From NCBI RefSeq assembly GCF_002356335.1, contig NZ_AP018165.1, positions 186,001 to 250,000 of the forward strand: 64,000 bases of DNA, given 5' to 3'. This document shows positions 33,636-42,263 of the stretch, piece by piece; the stretch's first letter is position 1; each line of letters starts with the position of its first letter. Both the position numbers and the translations under genes were made by a program. The DNA is from [Mycobacterium] stephanolepidis. GTDB lineage: Bacteria > Actinomycetota > Actinomycetes > Mycobacteriales > Mycobacteriaceae. Below the pieces are notes generated by a model. It ran no database searches. It saw nothing but the letters and a program-made list of their open reading frames with translations, and was not told the DNA's origin.

Positions 33636-34907
33636 ATGACCACTCATTCTTTGCTATCGCTCGTCGAATGGCCCTCCGCCCGCATCACTGGCAGGCGTCA
33701 CGGCCACCACGCCGAGGTACTCCCGCAGCGTCTGACGAGGTACCGCGGGGGCACCTATTCGTCCACCGTGGACTCAGTTGTGTTCACTGACGGAACTTCT
33801 GCTCGCACAGATTTAATTCGCTTGAACCCCACCATCGCCGCGTACTCCCTCGATATCGCGGGAATCGCCCCCAACCTGCCCTCGGGCTACGCGGTGGCCG
33901 ACTGGTTGTCCGTGGCGAACCTGCGAGCCCGCACCCGCGAATCGCAGGTGGCCTGGATCTTGGCCAACTCCTTCCCGGCGCTGTCGACGGCACATCTGAG
34001 CCGCCGGTTGCGCGCGGCGGGGTATCTGGGCGAGGCGAATATCAAGGACCACGAGGCCATCGCGGGAACCCAGGCCGCCATCTGGTTCCTCACCAACGGT
34101 GTAGAGCTGGACACCGCGGCGCGCAATGTGCCCTCGGCTACCCGAAAGTCCCCGTCCTTCATCGAATTCGAATTCATAGAACGTCCACAGCTCGGCGGAC
34201 TGACGGTGCGCACCGGTGCGGGGCAAAAGCCAGCCAGCGTACGGCTGCACGCATCCGTGAACGGGGCCGTGTGGCGCGAGGTTTCGTCTTCGGAATTGAA
34301 CTTCACCGAAGGCGAGGCGCAGTACGTCAAGACACTGGGAGTCGGTGCGACAGTCGCCGAAACTCAGCATGGTGCACCGGATCTCGGATATCGCTTCTAT
34401 CGCCTGTACGTGCAGGGCGGTACCGCAGATGTCGAGGGTGTCGAATTCTCGTTGCATGATGCGCGCAATCACCGCAATGCCGACCGCGTGGTGCAGCTGT
34501 ACCGGTACCTGCTGGAGCAGTCGTTGATCGCCGCAGGCCAGGCGGAGCACGCCCCGGTGATCGATGACTCGCAGGCAGTGATGGCGGCAGGCCTCATGGG
34601 GCCGTTCGTCGTGGATTCGCAACGCCCGGTTCTGCTGTCGCTGTCAGAGGGTGCCAGGGCAATGGACATCTCCGGCGTGGAACTCACCGGACCGGTGGAC
34701 TCGGGCACGCGTTTCTATGTGCGTCCCGCGGAGTGCGTTGCGGCGGTGACAGTCTCGGTGGTTGATCCAGTGGCGACCGCTCGCGTGCTCACCGGTGTGG
34801 CGGAGGGGTCGTTGACCCCATTGGCGCTGGTGCTTCCGGGTGCGCACGAGGTGGTCGAGCTCACCGTCGAATGGACCGAGGCCGCGCAGCTGTCGCGAGT
34901 GAGTTAA
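33636..34907 (+). CDS. TQXA/thioester-domain-like protein without the thioester cysteine
   Basis: A 423-residue protein. Residues about 35-160 resemble the thioester (TED/TQXA) domain of Gram-positive surface adhesins: AAYSLD (68-73), VAWILANSFP (105-114) and GTQAAIWFLTNG (144-155). In those adhesins a Cys in AYCID forms a thioester with the Gln of the TQxA motif. Here Gln146 is present but residue 71 is Ser. There is no signal peptide, sortase motif or membrane helix, so it is probably cytoplasmic. The C-terminal half appears beta-rich and unassigned. It is preceded by the polycysteine leader and divergent from the encapsulin, which suggests a sulfur-linked role. Function unknown. Confidence 0.75.
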   Translation: MTTHSLLSLVEWPSARITGRRHGHHAEVLPQRLTRYRGGTYSSTVDSVVFTDGTSARTDLIRLNPTIAAYSLDIAGIAPNLPSGYAVADWLSVANLRARTRESQVAWILANSFPALSTAHLSRRLRAAGYLGEANIKDHEAIAGTQAAIWFLTNGVELDTAARNVPSATRKSPSFIEFEFIERPQLGGLTVRTGAGQKPASVRLHASVNGAVWREVSSSELNFTEGEAQYVKTLGVGATVAETQHGAPDLGYRFYRLYVQGGTADVEGVEFSLHDARNHRNADRVVQLYRYLLEQSLIAAGQAEHAPVIDDSQAVMAAGLMGPFVVDSQRPVLLSLSEGARAMDISGVELTGPVDSGTRFYVRPAECVAAVTVSVVDPVATARVLTGVAEGSLTPLALVLPGAHEVVELTVEWTEAAQLSRVS

Positions 34908-35986
34908 CGCCAGGAGCGCGCGAACTCAAGGAATGCGTCGTTCTCCTCGGGTGCGCCGATGGTGACCCGCACTCCGTCGGTGCCGAAGGGGCGCACGATG
35001 ATTCGGGTCTCAGCGGAGGCCTGCGCGAACTCCGTCGAGCGCTCGCCCAGCGGTAGCCACACGAAGTTGGCTTGCGATGCCGGTACCTCGTACCCCGCCT
35101 CCTGGAGTGTGCTGGTCACCCTTGTGCGCTCGGTGACAACGTCATTGGTCCGGGCGAGGAGTTCCTCTGCGGCGCCCAGGGACGCTACCGCCGCGGCTTG
35201 AGCGAGGCTGGACGCGCTGAACGGCACGTACACCTTGCCCAGCGTGGTGATCACGTCTGGATCACCGACCGCGTAGCCCACCCGCAGGCCCGCCAGGCCG
35301 TAGGCCTTTGAGAAGGTGCGTAACACAACAACGTTGGGATGTTCGCGCATCAGGGCAATGCTGTCCGTGAAGTCTTCGCGCACGTACTCGATGTAGGCCT
35401 CATCGATCGCGATGAGGATGTGGGGCGGCACTGCCTCGACAAACCGTCGCAGATCGGCCGGTGGGACTACGGTGCCGGTCGGGTTGTTCGGATTGCAGAC
35501 GAAGATGAGCCGGGTGGCGTCCGTCACTGCGGCGGCCATGGCCTCCAGGTCGTAGGTGTGATCGGTCAGCGGCACCTGAACGGGGGTGGCCCCGGCGACT
35601 CGCACCACCAGCGGGTAGGTCTCGAAGGACCGCCAGCCGAACAGCACCTCGTCGCCCACCGTGGCGGTGATCTGTACGAGCTGCTGGCACAGGCTCACCG
35701 ATCCGCATCCGACCGCGATGTGTTCGGGGGGCATGTCCACGTGTTTGGCCAGGTGCGAGCGCAGCTCGGCATAGCCGTTGTCCGGATACCGGTTGATCTG
35801 CGCGGTTGCCTCGACGATGGCCGTGTGGACGCTGGGCAGCGGTCCGTGCACGGTTTCGTTACTGGCGAGCTTGATGGCGCCGGGGACGTTGCGGCCGGGG
35901 GTGTACGCCGGCAGTTCGGTCAGCTCGGGGCGCAGCCGCGCAGGTATCGATGAGCCGCTCGCGCGACGAGGATCAGACACGGTCAT
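34904..35986 (-). CDS. hisC: Histidinol-phosphate / aromatic aminotransferase (HisC2 type)
   Basis: A 360-residue fold-type I PLP enzyme with SNETVHGPLPSV, CNPNNPTG, the aspartate strand IAIDEAYIEY, Schiff-base lysine in RTFSKAYGLAGLRVGY and C-terminal arginine in RVTIGAPEEN. In M. tuberculosis the equivalent (Rv3772) is a second HisC-like enzyme outside the his operon. By analogy it may act on aromatic amino acids as well as histidinol phosphate. It is convergent with the TQXA gene (4-bp overlap of stops). Confidence 0.93.
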   Translation of the reverse strand: MTVSDPRRASGSSIPARLRPELTELPAYTPGRNVPGAIKLASNETVHGPLPSVHTAIVEATAQINRYPDNGYAELRSHLAKHVDMPPEHIAVGCGSVSLCQQLVQITATVGDEVLFGWRSFETYPLVVRVAGATPVQVPLTDHTYDLEAMAAAVTDATRLIFVCNPNNPTGTVVPPADLRRFVEAVPPHILIAIDEAYIEYVREDFTDSIALMREHPNVVVLRTFSKAYGLAGLRVGYAVGDPDVITTLGKVYVPFSASSLAQAAAVASLGAAEELLARTNDVVTERTRVTSTLQEAGYEVPASQANFVWLPLGERSTEFAQASAETRIIVRPFGTDGVRVTIGAPEENDAFLEFARSWR

Positions 35987-36115
35987 CAGACTATCGGTGC
36001 ATGTTGGACCCGATGACGACCAACGGCTTTGCCTTCCGGCCTCGCGGGCCTGTACTCTGTGCCCTCGGCGGTTCGGAATCCATTTATGGGTTCGGAGTAC
36101 CGCTCGGGAAGTTCA

Positions 36116-36204
36116 GGAGGCGTGCCAGAGCGGCCGAATGGGACTCACTGCTAATGAGTTGTCCCCTTTACGGGGGACCGGAGGTTCAAATCCTCTCGCC
36201 TCCG
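36116..36204 (+). tRNA. tRNA-Ser (anticodon GCU)
   Basis: This is an 89-base class II tRNA. Acceptor GGAGGCG pairs with CGCCTCC, the anticodon loop is CTGCTAA (GCT), there is a long variable arm (TTGTCCCCTTTACGGGGGAC), and the T-loop is GGTTCAAATCC. No CCA is encoded. Confidence 0.97.
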
Positions 36205-36252
36205 CGTCGGTCTGCAGGCCAAACCTGTTGACCTGCAACAATTGAATAGCAC

Positions 36253-36328
36253 GCGCCCGTAGCTCAACGGATAGAGCATCTGACTACGGATCAGAAGGTT
36301 AGGGGTTCGAATCCCTTCGGGCGCACCA
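36253..36328 (+). tRNA. tRNA-Arg (anticodon ACG)
   Basis: This is a 76-base tRNA with encoded CCA (36326-36328). Acceptor GCGCCCG pairs with CGGGCGC, the anticodon stem-loop is TCTGA-CTACGGA-TCAGA (ACG), and the T-loop is GGTTCGAATCC. It lies 48 bases after tRNA-Ser(GCU), probably in the same transcript. Confidence 0.97.
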
Positions 36329-36356
36329 GGACTTCTTCACGAGTGAGTGAGAAGCA

Positions 36357-36788
36357 ATGACACAGATTCAGCGATATTTCCCGCACCCACCCCACGAGGT
36401 GTGGTCGGCTCTCGTCGATCCGGCGTCGTGGTGGGGCAAGCCGGATGCCCCGCCGATCGATGTCACCGTGGGGAGCGCTTTCACGATGACCACCGTTCCC
36501 GTGGTGGGCACGCGGTTCAACGGCGTATTCGAGGTTGAGTTTCTCGACGCCGTTCCCTACGAGCATTTGACGTTGGGTCTGCTGGCCCACGCGTCTACAG
36601 GTCAGTCGGCGCGGTGGACGCGCCACGTGGCCTTTCGCGAGCACGAGGGCGGCACTCTGTTGACGGTGACGAACAGGGGCGTCAACCTCGATGACGCCGA
36701 CGAACGGATTCTGCTCCGGGTCGTCAAAGAGATCCAGGCGACCGAGTTGTACGGCATCGCCAAACTGTTGGATCAGCCGCGCCCGTGA
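36357..36788 (+). CDS. SRPBCC (START/AHSA1-like) domain protein
   Basis: A 143-residue single-domain SRPBCC protein: N-terminal IQRYFPHPPHEVWSALVDPASW, central FEVEFLDAVPYEHLTLG and a long C-terminal helix (ILLRVVKEIQATELYGIAKLL). This fold binds hydrophobic ligands. It starts 28 bases after the tRNA-Arg gene. A second, distantly similar SRPBCC protein is encoded at 58708-59169. Ligand unknown. Confidence 0.85.
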   Translation: MTQIQRYFPHPPHEVWSALVDPASWWGKPDAPPIDVTVGSAFTMTTVPVVGTRFNGVFEVEFLDAVPYEHLTLGLLAHASTGQSARWTRHVAFREHEGGTLLTVTNRGVNLDDADERILLRVVKEIQATELYGIAKLLDQPRP

Positions 36789-36859
36789 TCCGGCGGGGAG
36801 GGTGCATGGCTTCGCTGCGCCTTGCGAGACGGCGCCACCTGCGTCGATAGACTTCCGGC

Positions 36860-37357
36860 ATGACAGCGGCGCGTACCACGGAGTCGGCTACGTTCGGCGC
36901 GTGCCTTCGCGATCAGTTCGATGTGTTCCTCGATGAGCACAGGTCCTTGCTCCACGATTGTCTCGACGGTTTGACCGAGGAGGAGGCCCGGCGCTCGCTG
37001 GTTCCTTCTCGCACCACGCTCCTAGGTTTGGTCAAGCATGTGACGTTTGTGGAGGAGGTGTGGTTCAACGAGGCGATCACGTGTCGCTCCCGTGCTGATC
37101 TGGGGCTTCCGTTGACCCCCGACGAGTCGTTTCTTCTGGAACCCGCAGATGACATCTCGTCTGTACGGCACCGATACCGCGAGGTTTGTGCCGCATCGAA
37201 GCAACGGGTCGCTCCACTTGCCTTGGACGATCTGGTTATGGGGAACAGGCGCGGCCCATTGCCCCTGCGCTGGGTGTACTTGCATGTGCTTAGGGAATTG
37301 GCACAGCATTGCGGCCACGCTGACATCTTGCGAGAGCAGATCATCGCGCAGCGGTAA
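36860..37357 (+). CDS. DinB/DUF664-family protein
   Basis: A 165-residue four-helix protein of the DinB-like superfamily. His residues in LVKHVTFVEEVWF and VLRELAQHCGHADILREQ occupy the usual metal-binding positions. In actinobacteria some relatives are mycothiol-dependent transferases, so a thiol-transfer role is possible but unproven. It is on the plus strand after the SRPBCC gene, and convergent with a TetR gene. Confidence 0.85.
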   Translation: MTAARTTESATFGACLRDQFDVFLDEHRSLLHDCLDGLTEEEARRSLVPSRTTLLGLVKHVTFVEEVWFNEAITCRSRADLGLPLTPDESFLLEPADDISSVRHRYREVCAASKQRVAPLALDDLVMGNRRGPLPLRWVYLHVLRELAQHCGHADILREQIIAQR

Positions 37358-37392
37358 GTCCCGTCCACCCGCCCGTGACCACGCGACCCGTT

Positions 37393-37998
37393 CTAGGCCC
37401 CGGGCGTCGATAGCCCGCCGCGCAGCTGTTGGAAGCCCTGTCGGACAAGCTCTTCGGGTTCTCCCTGTAGTCCAGCGTCGGTGCTTGCCAACTGGATGAT
37501 CGTGGAAAGCACCGCATAGGCGGCATTGCAGACCAGACGCGGGTACAGGTCGAGGTCTCGGTCCAGGCCGGTACGCCGTGCGACTTCGGAAAGTACGGAG
37601 CCGTCATCGTTGCTCGGTTCGGCCGCGGCATGGGCCGCCAATCCCGGGCTCAGCTTGGCAAGGCGCGTGACTGCGACAACGGTATCGACGGCCTCGGAGG
37701 TGACCAGGCCCAGCATGGTTGCCTCGAGTGAATCGACGATCGGTTCATCGTCGGGGCGTGAGCACAGTAGCTCCACTCCCGTGTCCCCGTATTGGCGCAT
37801 CAAAAACAGTACGGCGTCTTCCTTGCTGGTGAAGTAGTTGCGAAAGGTGCGCGACGAGACGCGTACTTGGTCGGCGATCTCGTCGACGGTGACGGCCGCG
37901 AGGTCCCCGCGTTCCAGTGCCAGTTCCAGGGCGGCGCGACTCAACGCCAGCTTGGTCTCGGACTTCTTCTGCTCGCGCAGGCCATGGGGTGGTGGCAT
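37393..37998 (-). CDS. TetR-family regulator
   Basis: A 201-residue TetR protein. Its DNA-binding domain is at residues about 10-60 (LAAVTVDEIADQVRVSSRTFRNYFTSKEDAV). The C-terminal ligand domain is not informative. It is divergent from the small secreted protein and GMC oxidoreductase. The gap has two tandem TTCC-N6-GGAA dyads, probable operator copies. Confidence 0.9.
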   Translation of the reverse strand: MPPPHGLREQKKSETKLALSRAALELALERGDLAAVTVDEIADQVRVSSRTFRNYFTSKEDAVLFLMRQYGDTGVELLCSRPDDEPIVDSLEATMLGLVTSEAVDTVVAVTRLAKLSPGLAAHAAAEPSNDDGSVLSEVARRTGLDRDLDLYPRLVCNAAYAVLSTIIQLASTDAGLQGEPEELVRQGFQQLRGGLSTPGA

Positions 37999-38017
37999 GT
38001 GGCCATCCTAACAAACA

Positions 38018-38049
38018 TTCCTTTTTAGGAAACTTTTCCAAAAACGGAA
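38018..38049. promoter_or_regulatory. Tandem TTCC-N6-GGAA operator pair
   Basis: Two dyads, TTCCTTTTTAGGAA (38018-38031) and TTCCAAAAACGGAA (38036-38049), lie 18 bp centre to centre, 20 bp before the TetR start, between TetR and the plus-strand small secreted gene. The paired layout is usual for two TetR dimers. Confidence 0.65.
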
Positions 38050-38111
38050 ACGTTCTATGGGTATGTCCGGCATCGCGGTGAGGCCGGGGGCGCGAAGAAG
38101 AGGCGATTGAC

Positions 38112-38336
38112 ATGAGGAAAGCACTGGCCTCACTGGGCATCGCCGCCGTATTGGCGGCCGGGGGCATTGCCCTTGCCGGTCCCGCCGCGGCGGCGCCCTG
38201 CGGCAAGGTTGTGGTGTGGGGTAACGGCGGCGGCGTGTGCGAATCCGACTTCGCGCCCGATGGGAGCTTCACCCGATGCGACACCGTGTACGTGCTCGGC
38301 ATCGGTGGGATGAACTGCTATCGGGTGTACCCGTAA
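38112..38336 (+). CDS. Small secreted four-cysteine protein
   Basis: A 74-residue product. It has a clear signal peptide (MRKALASLGIAAVLAAGGIA, cleavage near AAAAPCG) and a mature domain of about 47 residues with four cysteines, enough for two disulfides. AAGAGG lies 9 bases before the ATG. Such small secreted proteins are common in mycobacteria and mostly of unknown role. It sits between the TetR operator pair and the GMC oxidoreductase and may be TetR-controlled. Confidence 0.75.
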   Translation: MRKALASLGIAAVLAAGGIALAGPAAAAPCGKVVVWGNGGGVCESDFAPDGSFTRCDTVYVLGIGGMNCYRVYP

Positions 38337-38413
38337 GCGAGCAAGGGTGGCAGCTGGGACGTCCTGTACCAGAAGCTTCCCCACGCGGTGTCCAGTCCGC
38401 TAGCGTCGCCATC

Positions 38414-40003
38414 ATGGTTGAGGACCTGACAGCTGACTACGTCATCGTGGGAGCGGGATCGGCGGGGGCTCCGCTGGCCACCCGGCTCGCCGAACGCACC
38501 AACGACCAGGTGCTGGTTCTGGAAGCGGGGCCCAAGGACAAGGACATGGGAATCCACATTCCCGCCGCGTTCTCGAAGCTGTTCCGCAGCGACGTCGACT
38601 GGGACTACCTCACCGAACCGCAGCCCGAGCTGAACAACCGCCAGATCTATTGGCCGCGAGGCAAAACACTGGGCGGCTCGTCATCCATGAACGCGATGAT
38701 GTGGGTCCGTGGATTCGCGGCCGACTACGACGACTGGGCTGCGGTGGCCGGCGATCAGTGGTCATTCGCCAACGTCGCGCCCTACTTCAAGCGCATCGAG
38801 ACGGTGGAGGGCGCGACCGAAAGCGACGAGGGCACCGAGGGGGCGCTGAAAATCTCCAAACAGCGCAGCCCCCGCTCCAGCACCGCGGCGTGGCTGGAGG
38901 CCGTCAAGGAAGCCGGATTCGATGTCGAGCGAGCCAATACTCCTGAACCCAAGGGTTTCTCGGAGACCATGGTGTGTCAGAGCGGCGGACGCCGGTGGAG
39001 CACCGCGGACGGTTACCTCAAGCCCGGTCTGCGGCGCCGGAACCTGAACGTGGTTACCGAGGCGCAGGTGCACCGGGTGCTGTTCGACGGCACCAGAGCT
39101 ATCGGTGTCGAGTACGTGCGCGACGGCATCACACACACCGTCCGCGCGCGGCGCGAGGTGATCTTGAGCGGCGGTGCCATCAATTCTCCTCAGCTGCTGA
39201 TGCTTTCGGGCATCGGTGATGCCAAACGCCTTGGCGAGTTGGGAATCCCGATCGTGCACGACTCCCCGCAGGTTGGCCAGAATCTGCTCGACCACCTGTG
39301 CTGCCCGGTGGGTTATGCGGTCGAGGCTGACTCGTTGTACGCAGCGGAGAAACCGCTGCAGCTCGCCAACTACTTCCTGCGCCATCGCGGCATGCTCACC
39401 TCGAATGTTGGTGAGGCCTACGGATTCCTGCGCAGCCGGGCCGATCTCGCCCTACCCGACCTGGAGCTGATCTTCGCGCCCGCGCCATTCTTCGATGAAG
39501 GTCTGGGGGAGGCCACCGAGCACGCCATCGTGATGGGCCCGATCCTGCTCAAGCCGGAGAGTAGTGGCGAGATCACCCTGACCTCGCCCGATCCGCTGGC
39601 CAAGCCGCGCATCGACCCGCGCTACCTCAGTGATGGTGCCGGGCAGGACCGCGCCGCCATGATGTTCGGGCTACGGACCACCGCCCGCATCGCCGAGACG
39701 CCATCGATGCGGGCGATACTCGGCAAGATCCTTCGGCCGCGGAACCCCAGCGACAACCTGGAGGAGACACTCGTCGCCGCGCTGCAGAACAACTCACACA
39801 CCCTCTATCACCCGGTGGCTACTTGTCGGATGGGGACGGATGAGGCCAGCGTGGTTGCTCCGGATCTCACGGTGCGCGGTGTGCAGGGACTGCGGGTGGT
39901 CGACGCCTCGGTGATACCGAGCCTCATTCGTGGTCATACGCATGCTCCGTCGGTGTTACTCGGGGAGAAGGCTGCCGATCTGATTCTTTCTCCACAGGCA
40001 TGA
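38414..40003 (+). CDS. GMC-family FAD oxidoreductase (choline dehydrogenase-like)
   Basis: A 529-residue flavoenzyme. The N-terminal dinucleotide loop is VIVGAGSAGAPLATRL, the GMC signature is WPRGKTLGGSSSMNAMMWVRG, and the second signature is GAINSPQLLMLSGIG. The C-terminal catalytic region has the active-site His in YHPVATCRMG and the second pair residue in RGHTHAPSVLLGEKAADLI. Members oxidise primary alcohols such as choline. It starts 77 bases after the small secreted gene. Substrate not assignable. Confidence 0.93.
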   Translation: MVEDLTADYVIVGAGSAGAPLATRLAERTNDQVLVLEAGPKDKDMGIHIPAAFSKLFRSDVDWDYLTEPQPELNNRQIYWPRGKTLGGSSSMNAMMWVRGFAADYDDWAAVAGDQWSFANVAPYFKRIETVEGATESDEGTEGALKISKQRSPRSSTAAWLEAVKEAGFDVERANTPEPKGFSETMVCQSGGRRWSTADGYLKPGLRRRNLNVVTEAQVHRVLFDGTRAIGVEYVRDGITHTVRARREVILSGGAINSPQLLMLSGIGDAKRLGELGIPIVHDSPQVGQNLLDHLCCPVGYAVEADSLYAAEKPLQLANYFLRHRGMLTSNVGEAYGFLRSRADLALPDLELIFAPAPFFDEGLGEATEHAIVMGPILLKPESSGEITLTSPDPLAKPRIDPRYLSDGAGQDRAAMMFGLRTTARIAETPSMRAILGKILRPRNPSDNLEETLVAALQNNSHTLYHPVATCRMGTDEASVVAPDLTVRGVQGLRVVDASVIPSLIRGHTHAPSVLLGEKAADLILSPQA

Positions 40004-40071
40004 AACCGATCCGCGTCTCCGAACGTCTGACTGGATAGAGTCACCAGTTGAGGAGTTAGCGGAGGGAAATC

Positions 40072-40365
40072 ATGAGCGACGAGTTCGGCGTCCGGACTGA
40101 GGAGCTCGCGGCCATTTCCAAGACATGGCTGAGTGAGACGCTGCACATCAACGGCATGCCATGGACGTCGTTTCAGGACGCCTCGGGTTCGGGAAGCGAA
40201 GTACTGGCCGCCATTCGTGACACCGCGTCGCCCGGAATCAAGGCGATGTCCTCGATCGCCCGCAGGTTCTCCGATATGGCAGGGCTCGTCGACACTTTCG
40301 CCACCAACGTGACGGCGCAGGACGAGAAGACCGCCACGTCGTTCGATGCGCTGAAGCCACGCTGA
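40072..40365 (+). CDS. Small helical WXG100/EspC-like protein
   Basis: A 97-residue all-helical protein with a central Gly/Ser turn (GMPWTSFQDASGSGSEV), like the type VII secretion targets of the WXG100 and EspC families. GGAGGG precedes the ATG. Its TGA overlaps the next ATG as TGATG, so it is made together with the DUF1023 hydrolase. By analogy with partner proteins of LXG/WXG effectors it may be an export chaperone. Confidence 0.7.
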   Translation: MSDEFGVRTEELAAISKTWLSETLHINGMPWTSFQDASGSGSEVLAAIRDTASPGIKAMSSIARRFSDMAGLVDTFATNVTAQDEKTATSFDALKPR

Positions 40366-42263
40366 TGCGCCCCATGATCAGTCAGCTCCGCGGCTGGAAT
40401 CTCGACGCGCTCGGTAAGGCCGCCGATATCGCGCGCGATAACGCCCGGACACTGGATGCGTCATTGGACTCGTGTGACCGTGTGTTCAACGACGCATCGG
40501 GCTGGTTTGGCAAAACGCACGATGCGGCGCGGATCAAGGTCGACCAAGAGCTCGACCACGGTCGTGAGGTCCGGAATGTCTTGAACCGGTTATCCGATGA
40601 CGCCGAGGATGCCGGACGAACGCTCAAGCACGCCAAGGAGTACACGCTTCAAGACGTAGATGCTGCTGTGGCCGAAGGGTTTACGGTCGCCGATACCGGA
40701 GAAGTCAGCCACCCGGATACTGCGAAGGCACAGGCCGCCGCCGACCACCAGCGTCGCATTCAGTCGGGTCTCGACGAAGTGGCTCGTCTGGACGAGCTGT
40801 ACGGCCGGAAGCTGCGGGAGGCCGTCAACGACCTGGAGGCGATGCGCGACGGACAGCAGGATGTCACGCTGTCGACGGGAGAGAAGATTGATCCCGACGC
40901 ACTGGTCGACCGGGTTCGGGGTATGTCCGAGGAGGAGCGCCGCGCGTTCCTGGAGGGTCTGCCGCCCGAGACGGTGCATCAGATGGTCATCGCCGATCCC
41001 GAGTTCATGGGGAACACCAACGGAGTTCCCTTCGATGTCCGTGCGGACGCCAATGAGATCAACATCAGGAACGCGCTCACCGACGAGTTGCAGAAACCAT
41101 CACCCGATCAAGCGCGCGTCGATCAGCTCAGGGCGATGCTCGAACCGATGGATGATCCGTTCGCAACGATCCCTGCCGGAGGTTCACCCGCCGACTTCAC
41201 GATCGATCGCAAGTTCGTGATGTTCTCCACGGAGGGCAACGGCCGGATGATTGAACAGATCGGCGATCTCAAGCCCGGCGCACCCGGCGTCGGAGTCTAT
41301 GTGCCCGGCACCAACACCAATCTCAACGGCAGCAGAAACAACCACGACTCGGCAGTCAACCTGGCCAAGCAGAGCGGGTCGCCGGTCTTCCTCTATATGG
41401 AGAACGATTTTCCGCAGGGACTGGACAAGGCGACCGACCCGTCATACGGATTGGCGATGGCGCCGCAACTCGTCTCGTTCGGCAAGGAGCTCGACGCCGA
41501 GGTCGCCCGCCATGCGCCGGGTACTCCAACCACTTACATCGGGCACTCGTATGGCGGCTCCATCGTCGGCACCGCCGAACAGATGGGTCTGCGCGCCGAC
41601 CGCGTGTTGTACGCCTCGTCCGCCGGCACGGGGATCCTCAGCACCGAGTGGCATAACCCCAATCCGAATGTGCAACGGTTCTCCATGACTGCCCCCGGCG
41701 ACCTCATCGGTGCAGCGCAACTCGCGCCCCGGGACAGCGATATCCCCACCAGATTCTCCCCGTTCCCCGGGGTGAATCTGGATCTGCCGCCGGTGATTCC
41801 CCGGGCGCCGGACGGCGACATCGGTAATCCGCATGCAGGCAATCCGCTTGGTGGAGACCCTGATTCGATTCCCGGCGTCACCCGCCTGGACACCGGCTAC
41901 TACAGCGACGACAACAAGAATCATCCCGGTGAGGTGGTGTTCGGCCCCAACGGGCACGGTAGCTACTGGGACGACCCGAAGTCTGACGCCTTCCAGAACA
42001 TGGCGAACGTGATCAGGGGTGGTGAGGTGACCACGTACGTCGAACGGGGTATCGAGTCGAACAACGTCGACATCAACCTCGGAGATGACAGCAGCCTGAA
42101 CGAATCCGTGAAGGACATCGCCAAGGCGTACGGCGATCAATGGTTGTCGGGCGCCAAGATCGGCCCGTTCACGTTGCCGACCAATCCCAAATGGGAAGAC
42201 CCCTACGGCAATCCACACGTTACCGACAACCCCGGTCTTGGCCGGAAGGTTCAGGTCCGATGA
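40365..42263 (+). CDS. DUF1023 alpha/beta hydrolase with helical N-terminal domain
   Basis: A 632-residue protein. Residues 1-150 are a long helical hairpin region resembling WXG/LXG-type export domains (RGWNLDALGKAADIARDN, SGWFGKTHDAARIKVDQEL). Residues about 280-560 are the DUF1023 hydrolase with the nucleophile motif GHSYGG (Ser395). Similar genes in M. tuberculosis sit beside small and lipoprotein genes. The neighbours (small helical protein before, lipoprotein after, both overlapping) suggest a secreted effector set. Substrate and secretion are inferred. Confidence 0.85.
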   Translation: MRPMISQLRGWNLDALGKAADIARDNARTLDASLDSCDRVFNDASGWFGKTHDAARIKVDQELDHGREVRNVLNRLSDDAEDAGRTLKHAKEYTLQDVDAAVAEGFTVADTGEVSHPDTAKAQAAADHQRRIQSGLDEVARLDELYGRKLREAVNDLEAMRDGQQDVTLSTGEKIDPDALVDRVRGMSEEERRAFLEGLPPETVHQMVIADPEFMGNTNGVPFDVRADANEINIRNALTDELQKPSPDQARVDQLRAMLEPMDDPFATIPAGGSPADFTIDRKFVMFSTEGNGRMIEQIGDLKPGAPGVGVYVPGTNTNLNGSRNNHDSAVNLAKQSGSPVFLYMENDFPQGLDKATDPSYGLAMAPQLVSFGKELDAEVARHAPGTPTTYIGHSYGGSIVGTAEQMGLRADRVLYASSAGTGILSTEWHNPNPNVQRFSMTAPGDLIGAAQLAPRDSDIPTRFSPFPGVNLDLPPVIPRAPDGDIGNPHAGNPLGGDPDSIPGVTRLDTGYYSDDNKNHPGEVVFGPNGHGSYWDDPKSDAFQNMANVIRGGEVTTYVERGIESNNVDINLGDDSSLNESVKDIAKAYGDQWLSGAKIGPFTLPTNPKWEDPYGNPHVTDNPGLGRKVQVR

